A stretch of 64,000 nt of DNA. Source: Microbacterium sp. CSI-V (GTDB lineage: Bacteria > Actinomycetota > Actinomycetes > Actinomycetales > Microbacteriaceae). A program made the position numbers and the translations under genes. Within the stretch, counting starts at the first letter, position 1. The number at the start of each line of letters is the position of its first letter. The notes under the pieces are model-generated. The model did not search any database. It worked only from the letters and a program-made list of their open reading frames with translations, and was not told where the DNA came from. Below, piece after piece: positions 8,024-17,430 of the stretch. Location of the stretch: positions 496,001 to 560,000 of the forward strand of contig NZ_MTQM01000007.1 of assembly GCF_001984105.1 (NCBI RefSeq), in the 5' to 3' direction.

Positions 8024-9049
8024 CTACTCCGCGGGCGCCTTCGCGCGCGAGGGCTGCACGCGCGGCGGCTCCCCCGGCATCTTCGGGAACTCCGGCGGGA
8101 ACGGCAGCTCGCCGAGCCCGGCGTCGAGATCGCGCTGCCACCATTCGAGCAACGTGTCGATACGGCCGGGCGCGGCGCCGAAGTCCTTCCACGGATCGCC
8201 GATGGATGCCAGCCGCTCCGGCACCGAGCGGACCGTGAAGGCCGCGGGGTCGACGGCATCCAGTTCGTCCCAGGTCACCGGCGTCGACACCGTCGCGGTG
8301 GGGAGCGCCCGCGGCGAGTAGGCCCCCGCCATCGTCCGGTCGCGGTTGGCCTGGTTGAAGTCGACGAAGATCCGCTCGCCGCGCTCCTCTTTCCACCAGT
8401 TCGTGGTGACGGCATCCGGCATCCGTCGCTCCAACTCGCGAGCTGCGGCGATGACGGCGTGCCGGACGTCGAGGAACTCGTGCGTCGGCTCGATGGGGCA
8501 GAACACGTGCAGGCCGCGGTTGCCGCTCGTCTTCGCCCACGCCTCGAGTCCGGCCTCGCGCAGCACGGTCCGCAGCTCGTGCGCGGCGACGACCGCTTCG
8601 GCGAACCCGGTGCCGGGTTGGGGGTCGAGATCGATGCGGAGCTCCACGGGGTGGTCGGGGTCGCTCGCGAGCGACGCCCACGGATGGAACACGATCGTGT
8701 TCATCTGGGCGGCCCACACCGCCGTCCCGATCTCGGTGAGGACGAGTTGCGGATGCCGCCGTCCGCTGTTGTACGTCACGGTCACGGCCTCGACGAACGA
8801 CGGAGCCCCCTTCGGCGGATTCTTCGAGAAGAAGCTCTCGCCGCCGACGCCGTCCGGGAACCGCTCCAGCGACACCGGGCGGTCGCCGTTCGCGGCCAGG
8901 AACGGCTCGGCGACGGCGATGAAGTACTCCGCAAGATCGCGCTTGGTGATCCCCTCCTCCGGCCACAGCACGCGGTCGGGGTTGGACACCCCGATCTCGC
9001 GGTCGCCGTCGGGGCCGGGCACGGTGAGCGTGATGCGCGGGGATGCCAT
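8024..9049 (-). CDS. LigD-type DNA polymerase/primase domain protein (copy 1)
   Basis: 341 residues. Stand-alone archaeo-eukaryotic primase fold as in the LigD polymerase domain, which extends or fills gaps at double-strand breaks with (ribo)nucleotides. It has the metal-binding DLDP motif (~residue 139), the nucleotide-binding KTSGNRGLH, and WWKEERGERIFVDFNQ with the later catalytic Asp. ATG 9049 lies 6 nt after TAGCGT, so probably leaderless. It ends facing ligC. A paralogue sits at 38358. Confidence 0.92.
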   Translation of the reverse strand: MASPRITLTVPGPDGDREIGVSNPDRVLWPEEGITKRDLAEYFIAVAEPFLAANGDRPVSLERFPDGVGGESFFSKNPPKGAPSFVEAVTVTYNSGRRHPQLVLTEIGTAVWAAQMNTIVFHPWASLASDPDHPVELRIDLDPQPGTGFAEAVVAAHELRTVLREAGLEAWAKTSGNRGLHVFCPIEPTHEFLDVRHAVIAAARELERRMPDAVTTNWWKEERGERIFVDFNQANRDRTMAGAYSPRALPTATVSTPVTWDELDAVDPAAFTVRSVPERLASIGDPWKDFGAAPGRIDTLLEWWQRDLDAGLGELPFPPEFPKMPGEPPRVQPSRAKAPAE

Positions 9050-9102
9050 GCCCCGACGCTAACGGCCCGCGCGCGTCGTGTCTGCCCCGTTGCCGATCGC
9101 GC

Positions 9103-9158
9103 GAGTCGCCAGGATGTGTCGCTTCGAACGGCGCGGAAGCGACACATCCTGGCGACTC
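9103..9158. repeat. Perfect 23-bp inverted repeat with 10-nt loop
   Basis: Positions 9103-9125 pair base for base with 9136-9158 (left arm starts GAGTCGCCAGG and ends TGTCGCTTC). It lies between the 3' end of the O-antigen-ligase gene (stop 9181) and the promoter of the polymerase gene (start 9049). There is no T-run on either side. It could be a factor-independent terminator or a protein-binding dyad. Confidence 0.85.
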
Positions 9159-9180
9159 ACGCTGGTGATCCGGGGCCGGA

Positions 9181-11055
9181 TCAGCCGCAGTCGGCAGTGC
9201 CGAGCTGACGGCACGCCTCGGCCAGGGCCGCGCGCGACTCCGTGCGATCCGGCTGCAGCTCCAGCACGCGCTTGAACGCATCCCGCGCCGCCGAGGCATC
9301 GCCGGCCGCCAGTTCCGCCAGTCCGGACTCGTGCCAGATCCGCGGGTTCACGGGCGACAGCACCCGCGCCTCGTGCAGGTGTTCTCGAGCGACGAGCAGT
9401 TCGCCCCGCTGCAATGCGACCATGCCCGCAGCCTCGCGAGCAGCGGCCGAACGCGGCAGCCGTGCGGCAGCCTCCGCGCTCCACCGGCTCGCGCTGTCAC
9501 CGGCACCCGCCATCCCCTGCTGCAGCGCCCCGCCGGTGATCTGCGCGGCCGTCAGAGGGATGTCGGCATCCCACGATCGAAGTGCCACGGCAGCGTCGAA
9601 TGCCGCGTCGGCCGCAACGGTATCGCCCCTCATCGCCGAAGAGACCCCGGTGAAGAGAAACCCGTCGGCCGCGGTCCACAGCGTCAGGGCGACGAGCCAC
9701 GTGGCCACGGCGGCCGTGCCGAGCACTCGGAGGCCCCGCAGTGAGCGCGACCACGGCTCACGCGCGAGGATGACGCCCGCGACGACCGCGAGCGGGAGAA
9801 GGGTCTTGGGCGACGTGGGGCCCATCAGCAGTGCGATCCCCGCGCCGGCGAGAACGGTCAGCGCCCCCAGCACCGCGTCCCGGCGAGGCCCTTCGGCGGC
9901 GCGGAGGGCGCGGACCCCCGCGATGGAGACGGCGATGCCGACGAGCAGCACGAGCGCGATCCCCGGTACCCCCGCGACCACTCCCGCCTGCAGCAGGAGG
10001 TTGTGCGGGGAGTCCAGCACATGATCCGGCGTGACCGTCGAATACCAAGTGTCGTCGAAGTGGGCGGGGATGGCATCCATGTATCCGTTCATGCCCACCC
10101 CCGTCCACGGATGCGCCTGCACCAGTTCGAGGGCGTCTCGCCAGATCACGAGCCGGTCTCCGACGGTCTTGCGAGCGAAGCCGTCGACCCCGAACACGCG
10201 TTCCCGTGTGAAGGGGAGCGCGACGACGAGCCCGGCCACCGCGGCGACGCCGACCGTCACCCACCCGAGCGTCACGGCCCGGCGGGGCGCGCTCCACACG
10301 CTTCGCACGGCGATCACGATCACCACCACCGCGAGACCCAGGAGTGCAGCGCGGGAGGCGGAGGTCACCACCGCGACGACGCCGGCGGCGCCGCCCACGA
10401 CCGCCCACCAGGACGTTCGGCGCGTCCGCAACCACACCCCGAGGGCGTTGTGAAGGAGCCACGCGGCGAAGATCAGCCCCAGGATGCCCTGGTCGGTGGC
10501 ATTACCGGCGAGAGAACCCGGCCGCTCGAGGTCGGTCTCGATCGGACGCCAGCCGATCGTCTCCAGGACGGCGACTCCGGCCAGCAGGCAGGACGCGGTC
10601 GCCAGGGTGCGCACGGTCACGAGGTGAGCGGCCACCGGCGCACGCGGCCCGAGGAGACGGGCTCCCGCCCACACCGCCGCGACGAGGACCGCCGCCTCGA
10701 CGAACCCCTCGTATCGTGGCGCGCGCCCCAGCAGCTGCGCCAGAGGCGCATCGCCGAACAGCGCCCGCACCGCCAGCGTGGCCGCGACGACGGCGGCCGC
10801 CACCGACCACCAGCCCGGCAGTCTCCCGGCCGGCCGGACCCAGACCGCGCACCCCACGGCGACGACGGCGGCCAGGAGCGTCGGCCAGCCCCAGCGGTGG
10901 TAGACGCCGGGGAGCACGAGGATCGGCGCGGTCCAGAGCAGGATCAGCGCCGCCGCGGCCAGACGGCCGCGCGCCGCGTCCGACCCACTCAGAAGAGGGG
11001 CCGGCCGCGGCGCGGGACGGGGCGGGGCTTTTCGCCCCGCCCTCGTGGACGTCAC
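9181..11055 (-). CDS. O-antigen ligase-like (Wzy_C) membrane protein with C-terminal TPR region
   Basis: 624 residues. About a dozen membrane spans (residues ~30-470) contain the Wzy_C features: GNATDQG, a long loop around residues 310-350, and the HPWTGVGMNGY motif with the nearby catalytic-type histidine. The last ~110 residues are alpha-helical, with TPR-like repeats (AAREAAGMVALQRGELL and GLAELAAGDASAARDAFKRV). Such proteins polymerise or ligate glycans at the cell surface, often with TPR fusions. GTG start at 11055 overlaps the stop of the upstream LAXTG gene (GTGA), so they form one operon. Substrate unknown. Confidence 0.82.
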   Translation of the reverse strand: MTSTRAGRKAPPRPAPRPAPLLSGSDAARGRLAAAALILLWTAPILVLPGVYHRWGWPTLLAAVVAVGCAVWVRPAGRLPGWWSVAAAVVAATLAVRALFGDAPLAQLLGRAPRYEGFVEAAVLVAAVWAGARLLGPRAPVAAHLVTVRTLATASCLLAGVAVLETIGWRPIETDLERPGSLAGNATDQGILGLIFAAWLLHNALGVWLRTRRTSWWAVVGGAAGVVAVVTSASRAALLGLAVVVIVIAVRSVWSAPRRAVTLGWVTVGVAAVAGLVVALPFTRERVFGVDGFARKTVGDRLVIWRDALELVQAHPWTGVGMNGYMDAIPAHFDDTWYSTVTPDHVLDSPHNLLLQAGVVAGVPGIALVLLVGIAVSIAGVRALRAAEGPRRDAVLGALTVLAGAGIALLMGPTSPKTLLPLAVVAGVILAREPWSRSLRGLRVLGTAAVATWLVALTLWTAADGFLFTGVSSAMRGDTVAADAAFDAAVALRSWDADIPLTAAQITGGALQQGMAGAGDSASRWSAEAAARLPRSAAAREAAGMVALQRGELLVAREHLHEARVLSPVNPRIWHESGLAELAAGDASAARDAFKRVLELQPDRTESRAALAEACRQLGTADCG

Positions 11056-14000
11056 GTGCGGCGTCGAGCCGGACGGCGCAGGAGCAGACCACCTCCGACG
11101 ACGAAGAGGATGCCGACGACCGCCAGCGCGGTCGGCACCGTGGTACCCGTGACCGCGAGCGCCCGCGGGGCCGGGGTGCTCACCGACGCGCCGCCCCCAC
11201 CGGTGGAGGACGGGGATCCGACGGTGATCGGCGCCTGGGCCACCCGGCCGCTCTTCTCCCCGATCCCGAACACGGCATGGTCACCGGGAACCGTGCTCAG
11301 CGGCACCGTGGTGGGCAACCGGAAGTTCCCCTCGGCATCCGCCACGGCCGTGCCGAGCTGACTGACGACCGAGTGAAGCTCCACGCGCACCGTTTCGCCG
11401 GGCTCGTAGCCGGTTCCCGTCACCACGATCGCGCCACCGGGCAGAGCTGACGAGGAGTCGAGAGTGATGGATGCCGAGATCGTCCCGGCGTTCGCCTCCG
11501 CGGTGACGGAGGTGTAGCCGGGCTTGCTGCCGACGATCGTCACCGTCAGCTGACTGCCCACCTGGTCCGTCGTGGGTGTGTAGGTCGAATCCGTCGCGCC
11601 CTCGATCGGCTGGCCGTCCACCGACCACTGGTAAGCGAACTCGACCGGTTCCGGTCCCCAGGCTCCCGGCTCCACCGTGATCGGCACGCCGCTCAGCGCA
11701 GGTCCCGACAGCACCGGCGTGCCCGGCTGCACCACACCCGGAGCGATCGGACCGACCGGGTCGGACACCGCAGTGGCATCCGTGTACCCGGGGAGCGAAG
11801 CGGTCACCTCGACCTGGATCGTTGCGCCGAGGAAGGCCGCGTCGGGCTGGAAGGTCTGCCCGGTCGCCCCCTCGATGAGCTTGCCGTCGCTGAGCCACTG
11901 GTAGCCGAGGGTGACGCCGACGGGCGTCCAGCCGCCGCTCTGCGCGGTGAGCGTCGCGCCGACCTTCGGGTCGCCGACCACGGTCGCGGATCCCCCGGCG
12001 ATCACGCCGGACTCGACAGGTCCTGCCGTCGCGGTCGCGGTCGCGGGGTTGTAGCCGCTCTGGGAACCGCGCACCGTGACGGTGACGGTCTTGCCGACGG
12101 CGTCGGGGCCGGGCGTGAACCGCGGGCCGTCCGCACCCGCCACGACGGTGTCGCCCACCGACCAGCTGTAGGTCAGGCTGACCGGCTGCGGGCCCCACGT
12201 GCCGGGGGATGCCGTCAGTTCCGTTCCGACACGGGGCTCACCGTCGATGCGAGGAGTGCCGACCTGGAGATCCAGAAGCGGGACCGCAACGATCGGGCCG
12301 ACCGCGGGACTCGTGGCGGAGGCCGTCGTGTACCCCGGCTTGCTCCCGGTGACCTTCACCGCGACGAGCTTGCCCACTTCATCGTCGCCGGGGACGAAGG
12401 TGGAGCCCGTCGCGCCCGGCACGATCGTGCCGTCCGCGGTCCACTGGTAGGCGAGGGCCACGTCCGACGGCGTCCAGGCGCCCGGATCTGCGGTGAGCTC
12501 CGACCCGGCGGTCGGACTGCCCGATATCGACGGCGCCCCGGGGGTGATGAGAGCCGTGGCGACGACGGCCGACTCGGGGCTCACCACCGTGACGGTGTCG
12601 TATCCGGGGCGCGAGCCGGTCACCGCGACGGTGAGCTTCGTCCCTGCCTGAGCCGCGGTCGGCGTGAAGATGGTGTCGGTGGCGCCGTCGATGTCGACAC
12701 CGTTCGCGCGCCACTGGTAGGCGAGCTGGATCGGCTGCGGACCCCATGTGCCGGGGTTCGCGGTGACCGGGATGCCGACACGAGGAGTCCCCTCGATGGT
12801 CGGCGCCCCGGGGCTGATGGCGTCCACCGCGCACCCATCGGACTTCAGCCGCAGCGTGGCATCGATCCCCGGCGTGTTCCTTCCCGCGGCGACCTCGAAA
12901 CGGTCCGCCTGTCCGAGGCTGGTCTTGGCATCCCAGTACTGCGGGCAGTAGGGATAGTCGACGCCGTCGTCGCCGAAGGCGGCATCCGGGTCGGAGAAGC
13001 CGACGGTGTAGGTGCCTTCCGGCAGGCCGTAGCTGGCGTCACTCATCCGGAACCCCAGGCTGTAACGGCCCCACCCCGAGACCGCGAGCGTCTGGTCCCA
13101 GGTGGCGCCGTTCCACCGGTAGGCCGTGATCAGCGTGTTCTTCAGCGGGGCCGTGCCACCTTCCGCCCCCACGTCGCCGGACGCCGTGCCGTGACCGCGC
13201 AGCGCGATGTCGATGCCGCGGACGTCGGCGCCCCGGACGGGGACGGGTGTCGCACCCGAGTAGGTCGGGGAGTCATCGTAGTAACCGTCGTAGTACACAT
13301 CCATCCAGCTCGGATCGGCGTCGTTCCTGCCGTATGAGGTGGACGAGACCGTGTAGTCCCCGTCCGCGAGTCCGGTCGCGGTATAGCGCCCGTCCTTGTC
13401 GATCGTCGCGTAGCCCTGTCGCCACCACAGCGTGACCGACCGCCCGTTCCACTCGATCGGAGCGGAGAGGAGATTGACCTGTGCCCAGGACCCCGGGGCA
13501 CCCGTAACCACTCCCGTGACGCTGTGGCCCGCAGAAAGTGCGAAGTCGATCCCGGTGACGGCCTTCCCCGACTCGACGGTGATGACCTTGGCGTCACGCG
13601 GATCGAAGACGCCCGGATAGAGAGTGGGCGCCTCGGAGTCGCCGACAGGGGCGGCATCCAGGAAGTACGTGCCCGGAGCGACACGGTCGATCGTGAACGC
13701 GCCGCTGGCCTTTCGCCACGATCCGGCGTACTGGAGATCGTCGGTGCGCAGAAGGCGGAAATCGATGTCGCCGCCGCCGGCCGACGTGACGTGTCCGCTC
13801 ACGCTCCCGGGCTTCTGCAGCACGACCTCCGAGGTGGTGTTTCCCGTCACCTCCAGCGACGAGGAGACACCGGCGAGGTCACCACTGGACGGATAGACGC
13901 GGAATCCGTACGGACCTGCCACCACACTGGTGAGGGACGCGTTTCCGGACGCGTCGGTCTGGCCCCAGTAGTAGTGCGAGTCGCCCGCCAGTTCCACGTA

Positions 14001-14585
14001 CGCGCCCTGCTGCGCGACACCGCCTTCGTCGACGACATGCACCGTCACCGTGTAGGTGGCCTCCGACGCTCCTGCCTTCAGAGTGGTCGCCCCAGCGGAC
14101 GGCGCGACCTCCGGAGCGTCGTCTGCCGGGGAGGGGCTCGCCGTCGACATCGTCACCGGCGCGCCGGCCACGATGTCGATTCCCGTCACGGCGGCCGCCT
14201 CGGCGACCTCAACAGTCTGCGCGTCGCCCAGGGTCGTGGCATTCGGCCAGAACACGGGGTCGGATCCCTGCGCGGCGACGGAAACGTAGTATTTGCCGGC
14301 GGGGAGATCGGGCACCGTATACCCGCCCTGCGAACCGGTCGTCGCGACGGCCGTCGTGCCTCCGTCGGCATCCGTGACCGACACCTGGGCGCCGGCGACC
14401 GCCGCCGCCGCGGGATCGGTGACCGTGCCCGAGATCGACCCGCTGCCCACCGACGTCGCCACGGGCGACGGGACGTCCGTCGCGGCAACGGCCGGAGCGC
14501 CCCCGAGTGCGAGCATTCCCACGAGCGCGCCCACGATCGCCACGCGTGCGCTTCGCGCGGTCGAGCGCTGTTTGACGTTGAACAT
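11052..14585 (-). CDS. Large LAXTG-anchored surface protein with carboxypeptidase-regulatory-like and Ig-like repeats
   Basis: 1177 residues. A signal peptide (MFNVKQRSTARSARVAIVGA..., cleavage after ~residue 34, AVAA) is followed by several carboxypeptidase-regulatory/Cna-B-like beta domains (opening GSISGTVTD). Five ~90-residue repeats (about residues 590-1040) share P-x-I-x-G-x-P-x-G-x-LTA, AYQW and PGY. The C-terminal end has LAVTG, a hydrophobic span and RRPARRRT, which is a LAXTG class-E sortase signal. The start is ATG 14585 with a GGGGGGA ribosome site, not upstream ATGs. It would be displayed on the wall. It is coupled to the O-antigen-ligase-like gene. No sortase gene is visible. 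Confidence 0.87.
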   Translation of the reverse strand: MFNVKQRSTARSARVAIVGALVGMLALGGAPAVAATDVPSPVATSVGSGSISGTVTDPAAAAVAGAQVSVTDADGGTTAVATTGSQGGYTVPDLPAGKYYVSVAAQGSDPVFWPNATTLGDAQTVEVAEAAAVTGIDIVAGAPVTMSTASPSPADDAPEVAPSAGATTLKAGASEATYTVTVHVVDEGGVAQQGAYVELAGDSHYYWGQTDASGNASLTSVVAGPYGFRVYPSSGDLAGVSSSLEVTGNTTSEVVLQKPGSVSGHVTSAGGGDIDFRLLRTDDLQYAGSWRKASGAFTIDRVAPGTYFLDAAPVGDSEAPTLYPGVFDPRDAKVITVESGKAVTGIDFALSAGHSVTGVVTGAPGSWAQVNLLSAPIEWNGRSVTLWWRQGYATIDKDGRYTATGLADGDYTVSSTSYGRNDADPSWMDVYYDGYYDDSPTYSGATPVPVRGADVRGIDIALRGHGTASGDVGAEGGTAPLKNTLITAYRWNGATWDQTLAVSGWGRYSLGFRMSDASYGLPEGTYTVGFSDPDAAFGDDGVDYPYCPQYWDAKTSLGQADRFEVAAGRNTPGIDATLRLKSDGCAVDAISPGAPTIEGTPRVGIPVTANPGTWGPQPIQLAYQWRANGVDIDGATDTIFTPTAAQAGTKLTVAVTGSRPGYDTVTVVSPESAVVATALITPGAPSISGSPTAGSELTADPGAWTPSDVALAYQWTADGTIVPGATGSTFVPGDDEVGKLVAVKVTGSKPGYTTASATSPAVGPIVAVPLLDLQVGTPRIDGEPRVGTELTASPGTWGPQPVSLTYSWSVGDTVVAGADGPRFTPGPDAVGKTVTVTVRGSQSGYNPATATATAGPVESGVIAGGSATVVGDPKVGATLTAQSGGWTPVGVTLGYQWLSDGKLIEGATGQTFQPDAAFLGATIQVEVTASLPGYTDATAVSDPVGPIAPGVVQPGTPVLSGPALSGVPITVEPGAWGPEPVEFAYQWSVDGQPIEGATDSTYTPTTDQVGSQLTVTIVGSKPGYTSVTAEANAGTISASITLDSSSALPGGAIVVTGTGYEPGETVRVELHSVVSQLGTAVADAEGNFRLPTTVPLSTVPGDHAVFGIGEKSGRVAQAPITVGSPSSTGGGGASVSTPAPRALAVTGTTVPTALAVVGILFVVGGGLLLRRPARRRT

Positions 14586-14747
14586 CGTCCCCCCAGAGAT
14601 GCGTCGCGAATCAGAGCTCGCGAAGTGCGTGGCAGACCGACGGCCCACCCGCTGAACCCGATTGTGTCGAAGGTGATCGCCCCGCACGATGGGGACAATG
14701 CCCCATCCCGCGCGGAGGTCACCGATCGATCCGCCTACGATGACGAC

Positions 14748-15668
14748 GTGGATCGGGCTCGGGGGCGCATCGCGACGGGGCGTCGCTCGCTGGGCATCGC
14801 CGCACTGACCCTCGGAGCGACGCTCGTGCTGGTGTGCGGGACGTGGGCGCTCCTCGCTCTACAGCCGTCCGAGAACGGGGAGCCTCCGATCATCTGGCCG
14901 GAGACCGGAGCGGCGGCGGTGGGAGCGGGAGATCAGACCGCCCTCTCCCCCGGCGCCGAAACGGCCCGCCCCATCGCGAGCCTGACGAAGCTGATCGTGG
15001 CCCTGGTCGTGCTGGAGAGCGCCCCGCTGGATGCCGAGGATCCGGGGCCGACCTTCACGATGGATGCCGCGGATGTCGCCGCCTACGAGCAGGAGCGCGC
15101 CTCGGGTGGTCAGGCCCTTCCCGTGACGGGGGGCGAGGTGCTCACCGAGCACGACCTCCTCGAGCTCGTGGTGGTCGCCTCTTCGAACAACCACGCGCTG
15201 AGCCTGACCCGCCACGTATTCGGTGACGACACCCGCTTCCTCAGCGCCGCACGGTCATGGCTGTCGGCGCGAGGGCTGGATTCCGTCACGCTCGCGGACG
15301 CCACGGGCATGTCGCCCGAGAACCGCGCCTCCGCCGCCGACCTGCTCGATCTTGCTCGGATCGCGGAGGGTTCCCCCGTCGTACGCGCGCTCGCCGCGCA
15401 GGATCGGACGAAGGCCCTTCCCGCACCGGACGGCGGAGCGCGGCGATCCTTCGCGGCCACGAACGACATGCTGAACGCGATGGGCATCGACGGTCTGAAG
15501 ACGGGGCACACCGATGCCGCGGGCTTCACGGCGGTCATCACGGCGCCCCTCGAGCAGAACGACCCGGACGGGCCGCGGGTCACCGTGGTCATCCTGGGCG
15601 CTCCCTCAGCGGCGCAGCGCAGCCTCGACGTCGCGCGCCTCCTCGCCTCCGCCCGGGGCGCCGGGTAG
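14748..15668 (+). CDS. D-alanyl-D-alanine carboxypeptidase (peptidase S11 family)
   Basis: 306 residues. One N-terminal membrane segment (residues ~15-40), then an extracytoplasmic penicillin-binding domain. All three active-site motifs are present: S-L-T-K (Ser78/Lys81), SSNN (the SxN motif) and KTGH. It trims terminal D-Ala from peptidoglycan stem peptides. It is shorter than DacA-type enzymes and lacks an obvious C-terminal amphipathic anchor. The start is GTG 14748: TACGAT at 14736-14741 sits exactly 6 nt upstream. Divergent from the LAXTG operon. Confidence 0.9.
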   Translation: MDRARGRIATGRRSLGIAALTLGATLVLVCGTWALLALQPSENGEPPIIWPETGAAAVGAGDQTALSPGAETARPIASLTKLIVALVVLESAPLDAEDPGPTFTMDAADVAAYEQERASGGQALPVTGGEVLTEHDLLELVVVASSNNHALSLTRHVFGDDTRFLSAARSWLSARGLDSVTLADATGMSPENRASAADLLDLARIAEGSPVVRALAAQDRTKALPAPDGGARRSFAATNDMLNAMGIDGLKTGHTDAAGFTAVITAPLEQNDPDGPRVTVVILGAPSAAQRSLDVARLLASARGAG

Positions 15669-15685
15669 CGCCATAGGCTCGGAGC

Positions 15686-16312
15686 ATGACCTCCCGCGCC
15701 GCCCGCACCGCCCTCGACGTCGCCGACTGGCGGCGCCGCGTCTTCGCGCTCTACGCCGCCGTGCGGGAGGCGGATGACCCCGAAGACGCGCACGAGCTGT
15801 GGCGGATCGAGCGCGACGCCCTGTTCGCCGAGCACCCGGCCACTCCCCTGCTTCCCGAACAGCGGGACGGCTTCGAGGGGCTGCCGCTGGCGCCGTACGA
15901 CGCCGCCTGGCGGTTCGAGGCGACTCTGCTCGAGGCCGACGAGGCGTCCTTCGTGGCGACGACCGGCACCGACGGCGACGTCGGGTTCGAGCGCATCGGC
16001 CGCGTGGAGCTCCCGGACACGGGGTCGCTCGACGTGTGGCGCCTGACCTCGTACGGCGGCGGGCTGTTCGTCCCAGTGCGCGACGCGTCGGCCGGACGCC
16101 CCGGCGGCACCTACGGCGGCGGCCGCTACCTGCTCGACACGATCAAGGGCGCCGATCTCGGCACCGGTACCGCGCCCGACACCCTCGTGATCGACTTCAA
16201 CTTCGCGTACAACCCGTCGTGCGCGTACGACCCCGCGTGGGCGTGCCCGCTCGCCCCGGTCGGCAACGTGCTGCCGGTGACCGTGCCGGTCGGCGAGCTC
16301 TACGGGGTGTGA
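15686..16312 (+). CDS. DUF1684 domain protein
   Basis: 208-residue soluble protein with the full DUF1684 pattern: an N-terminal WR-x4-Y block, the YGGGRYLLDTIKGAD motif, and the C-terminal DFNFAYNPSCAYDPAWACPLAP signature ending in a short VPVGE tail. The biochemical role is unknown; the two conserved cysteines and the glycine-rich loop are intact. TAGGCT at 15674-15679, 6 nt before the ATG, indicates a leaderless transcript. It starts 17 nt after the carboxypeptidase stop and converges on the SseB-domain gene. Confidence 0.9.
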   Translation: MTSRAARTALDVADWRRRVFALYAAVREADDPEDAHELWRIERDALFAEHPATPLLPEQRDGFEGLPLAPYDAAWRFEATLLEADEASFVATTGTDGDVGFERIGRVELPDTGSLDVWRLTSYGGGLFVPVRDASAGRPGGTYGGGRYLLDTIKGADLGTGTAPDTLVIDFNFAYNPSCAYDPAWACPLAPVGNVLPVTVPVGELYGV

Positions 16313-16315
16313 GAT

Positions 16316-17380
16316 CTACTCCGCGAGTGCCAGCACCCCGGCCAGGTCGTCGCGGTTCAGCCGGATCCATGGGCCGGCGGGGTCGACCAGCAGCCCGGTG
16401 AGACCGTCATCGCCCGCGAGCGCCTTCGCCAGCTGCTCGGTCTGCAGCGGCACGGCCTGATCTCCGCGGCCGAGCGCGAGCAGTTCGAGCGGGTGCGAGA
16501 ACACCTCGAGGAACCGCTCGCCGGTCGCCGTGCGCGACTCGGCCACACCCACCGGGCCGCCCTCTTCGGACTGCGCGACGGCGATCCACAGCGGCGCCCC
16601 CGCGAGGACCGCGTCGACGATCGTGGATGCCGTCGACTCGGTGCGCTTCTCGCTGAGCGCCGTCTTGACCCGCAGGTCGGGGTCGGCCTCGGACACCATG
16701 CGTTCCAGGAGCGCCGTGGGCAGGACGGCGCGGGCGTCGCCCGAGCTGTGATCGAGGACGACACCGGCGTACGGGCCGCCGATGACGTGTCGCATGAGCG
16801 CCATGACCGGCTGCCCCATGGCCGAGGTGTCGCGGTCACCGTCGGCCTCGACGCTCTGGGTCAGGGCCCGACCGCTGCTGTAGGCGAGCACGAGCTGCTC
16901 GTCGCCGCGCGTCGCGACGGCGAGCGGAAGGTCCTTGCCCTCGGCGAGGAGTGCGCGGGCATCACCCTTGACGCGCAGGAAGACGTGCCCCTGCAGGAGC
17001 TGACGCGCGACGTTGAGGAGCTGTGCGGGTTCGGGCTGTCCGGAGATCTCCGCGAGGGCGATCGCCAGCAGCGCGTTGTCGCGCAGGCCGGGGATCGACT
17101 CGAGCCCTTCGGGCGCCTCCATCGGGCCCGGCTGGCGCGCCGAGGGCCGCGCGGCGACCGGCGGCGTCGAATCGGTGACGGGCGCCGCATCGACCGGAGC
17201 GCCGACGCCGCGGAACGACGACGTCGAGATGTTCACCTGCGGGACCGGAGCCGCGGGGGCCTCCGACGCGGGAGCATCCGCGGGGTCGACGGGCTGCTCG
17301 CCCGGTTCGATCACGTCGTCGGGGCGGTCGGCCGACACGTCATCGGAATCGGACTTCTTGCGGCGCGAGAAAAGTGCCAT
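16316..17380 (-). CDS. SseB-family protein
   Basis: 354 residues. The first ~100 are low-complexity, rich in Pro, Ala and Asp, and start MALFSRRKKSD. Two SseB-like halves follow (residues ~100-225 and 225-354), each with a conserved beta-alpha layout including GHVFLRVKGDARALLAEG and PLQTEQLAKALAGDDGLTG. Family function is unclear in actinobacteria. TAGGCT 6 nt upstream of ATG 17380 gives a leaderless start. It lies 3' of the PcrA helicase gene but with its own promoter. Confidence 0.85.
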   Translation of the reverse strand: MALFSRRKKSDSDDVSADRPDDVIEPGEQPVDPADAPASEAPAAPVPQVNISTSSFRGVGAPVDAAPVTDSTPPVAARPSARQPGPMEAPEGLESIPGLRDNALLAIALAEISGQPEPAQLLNVARQLLQGHVFLRVKGDARALLAEGKDLPLAVATRGDEQLVLAYSSGRALTQSVEADGDRDTSAMGQPVMALMRHVIGGPYAGVVLDHSSGDARAVLPTALLERMVSEADPDLRVKTALSEKRTESTASTIVDAVLAGAPLWIAVAQSEEGGPVGVAESRTATGERFLEVFSHPLELLALGRGDQAVPLQTEQLAKALAGDDGLTGLLVDPAGPWIRLNRDDLAGVLALAE

Positions 17381-17430
17381 TGCTCGAGCCTATCCGTGGG
17401 CGGGCCTCGACCGGCGTGTCGCCGGAGGCC

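Noticed and set aside
13524..14747. Upstream extension of the carboxypeptidase frame
   Set aside because: Antisense to the LAXTG protein; the real start is the GTG at 14748 with a leaderless promoter.
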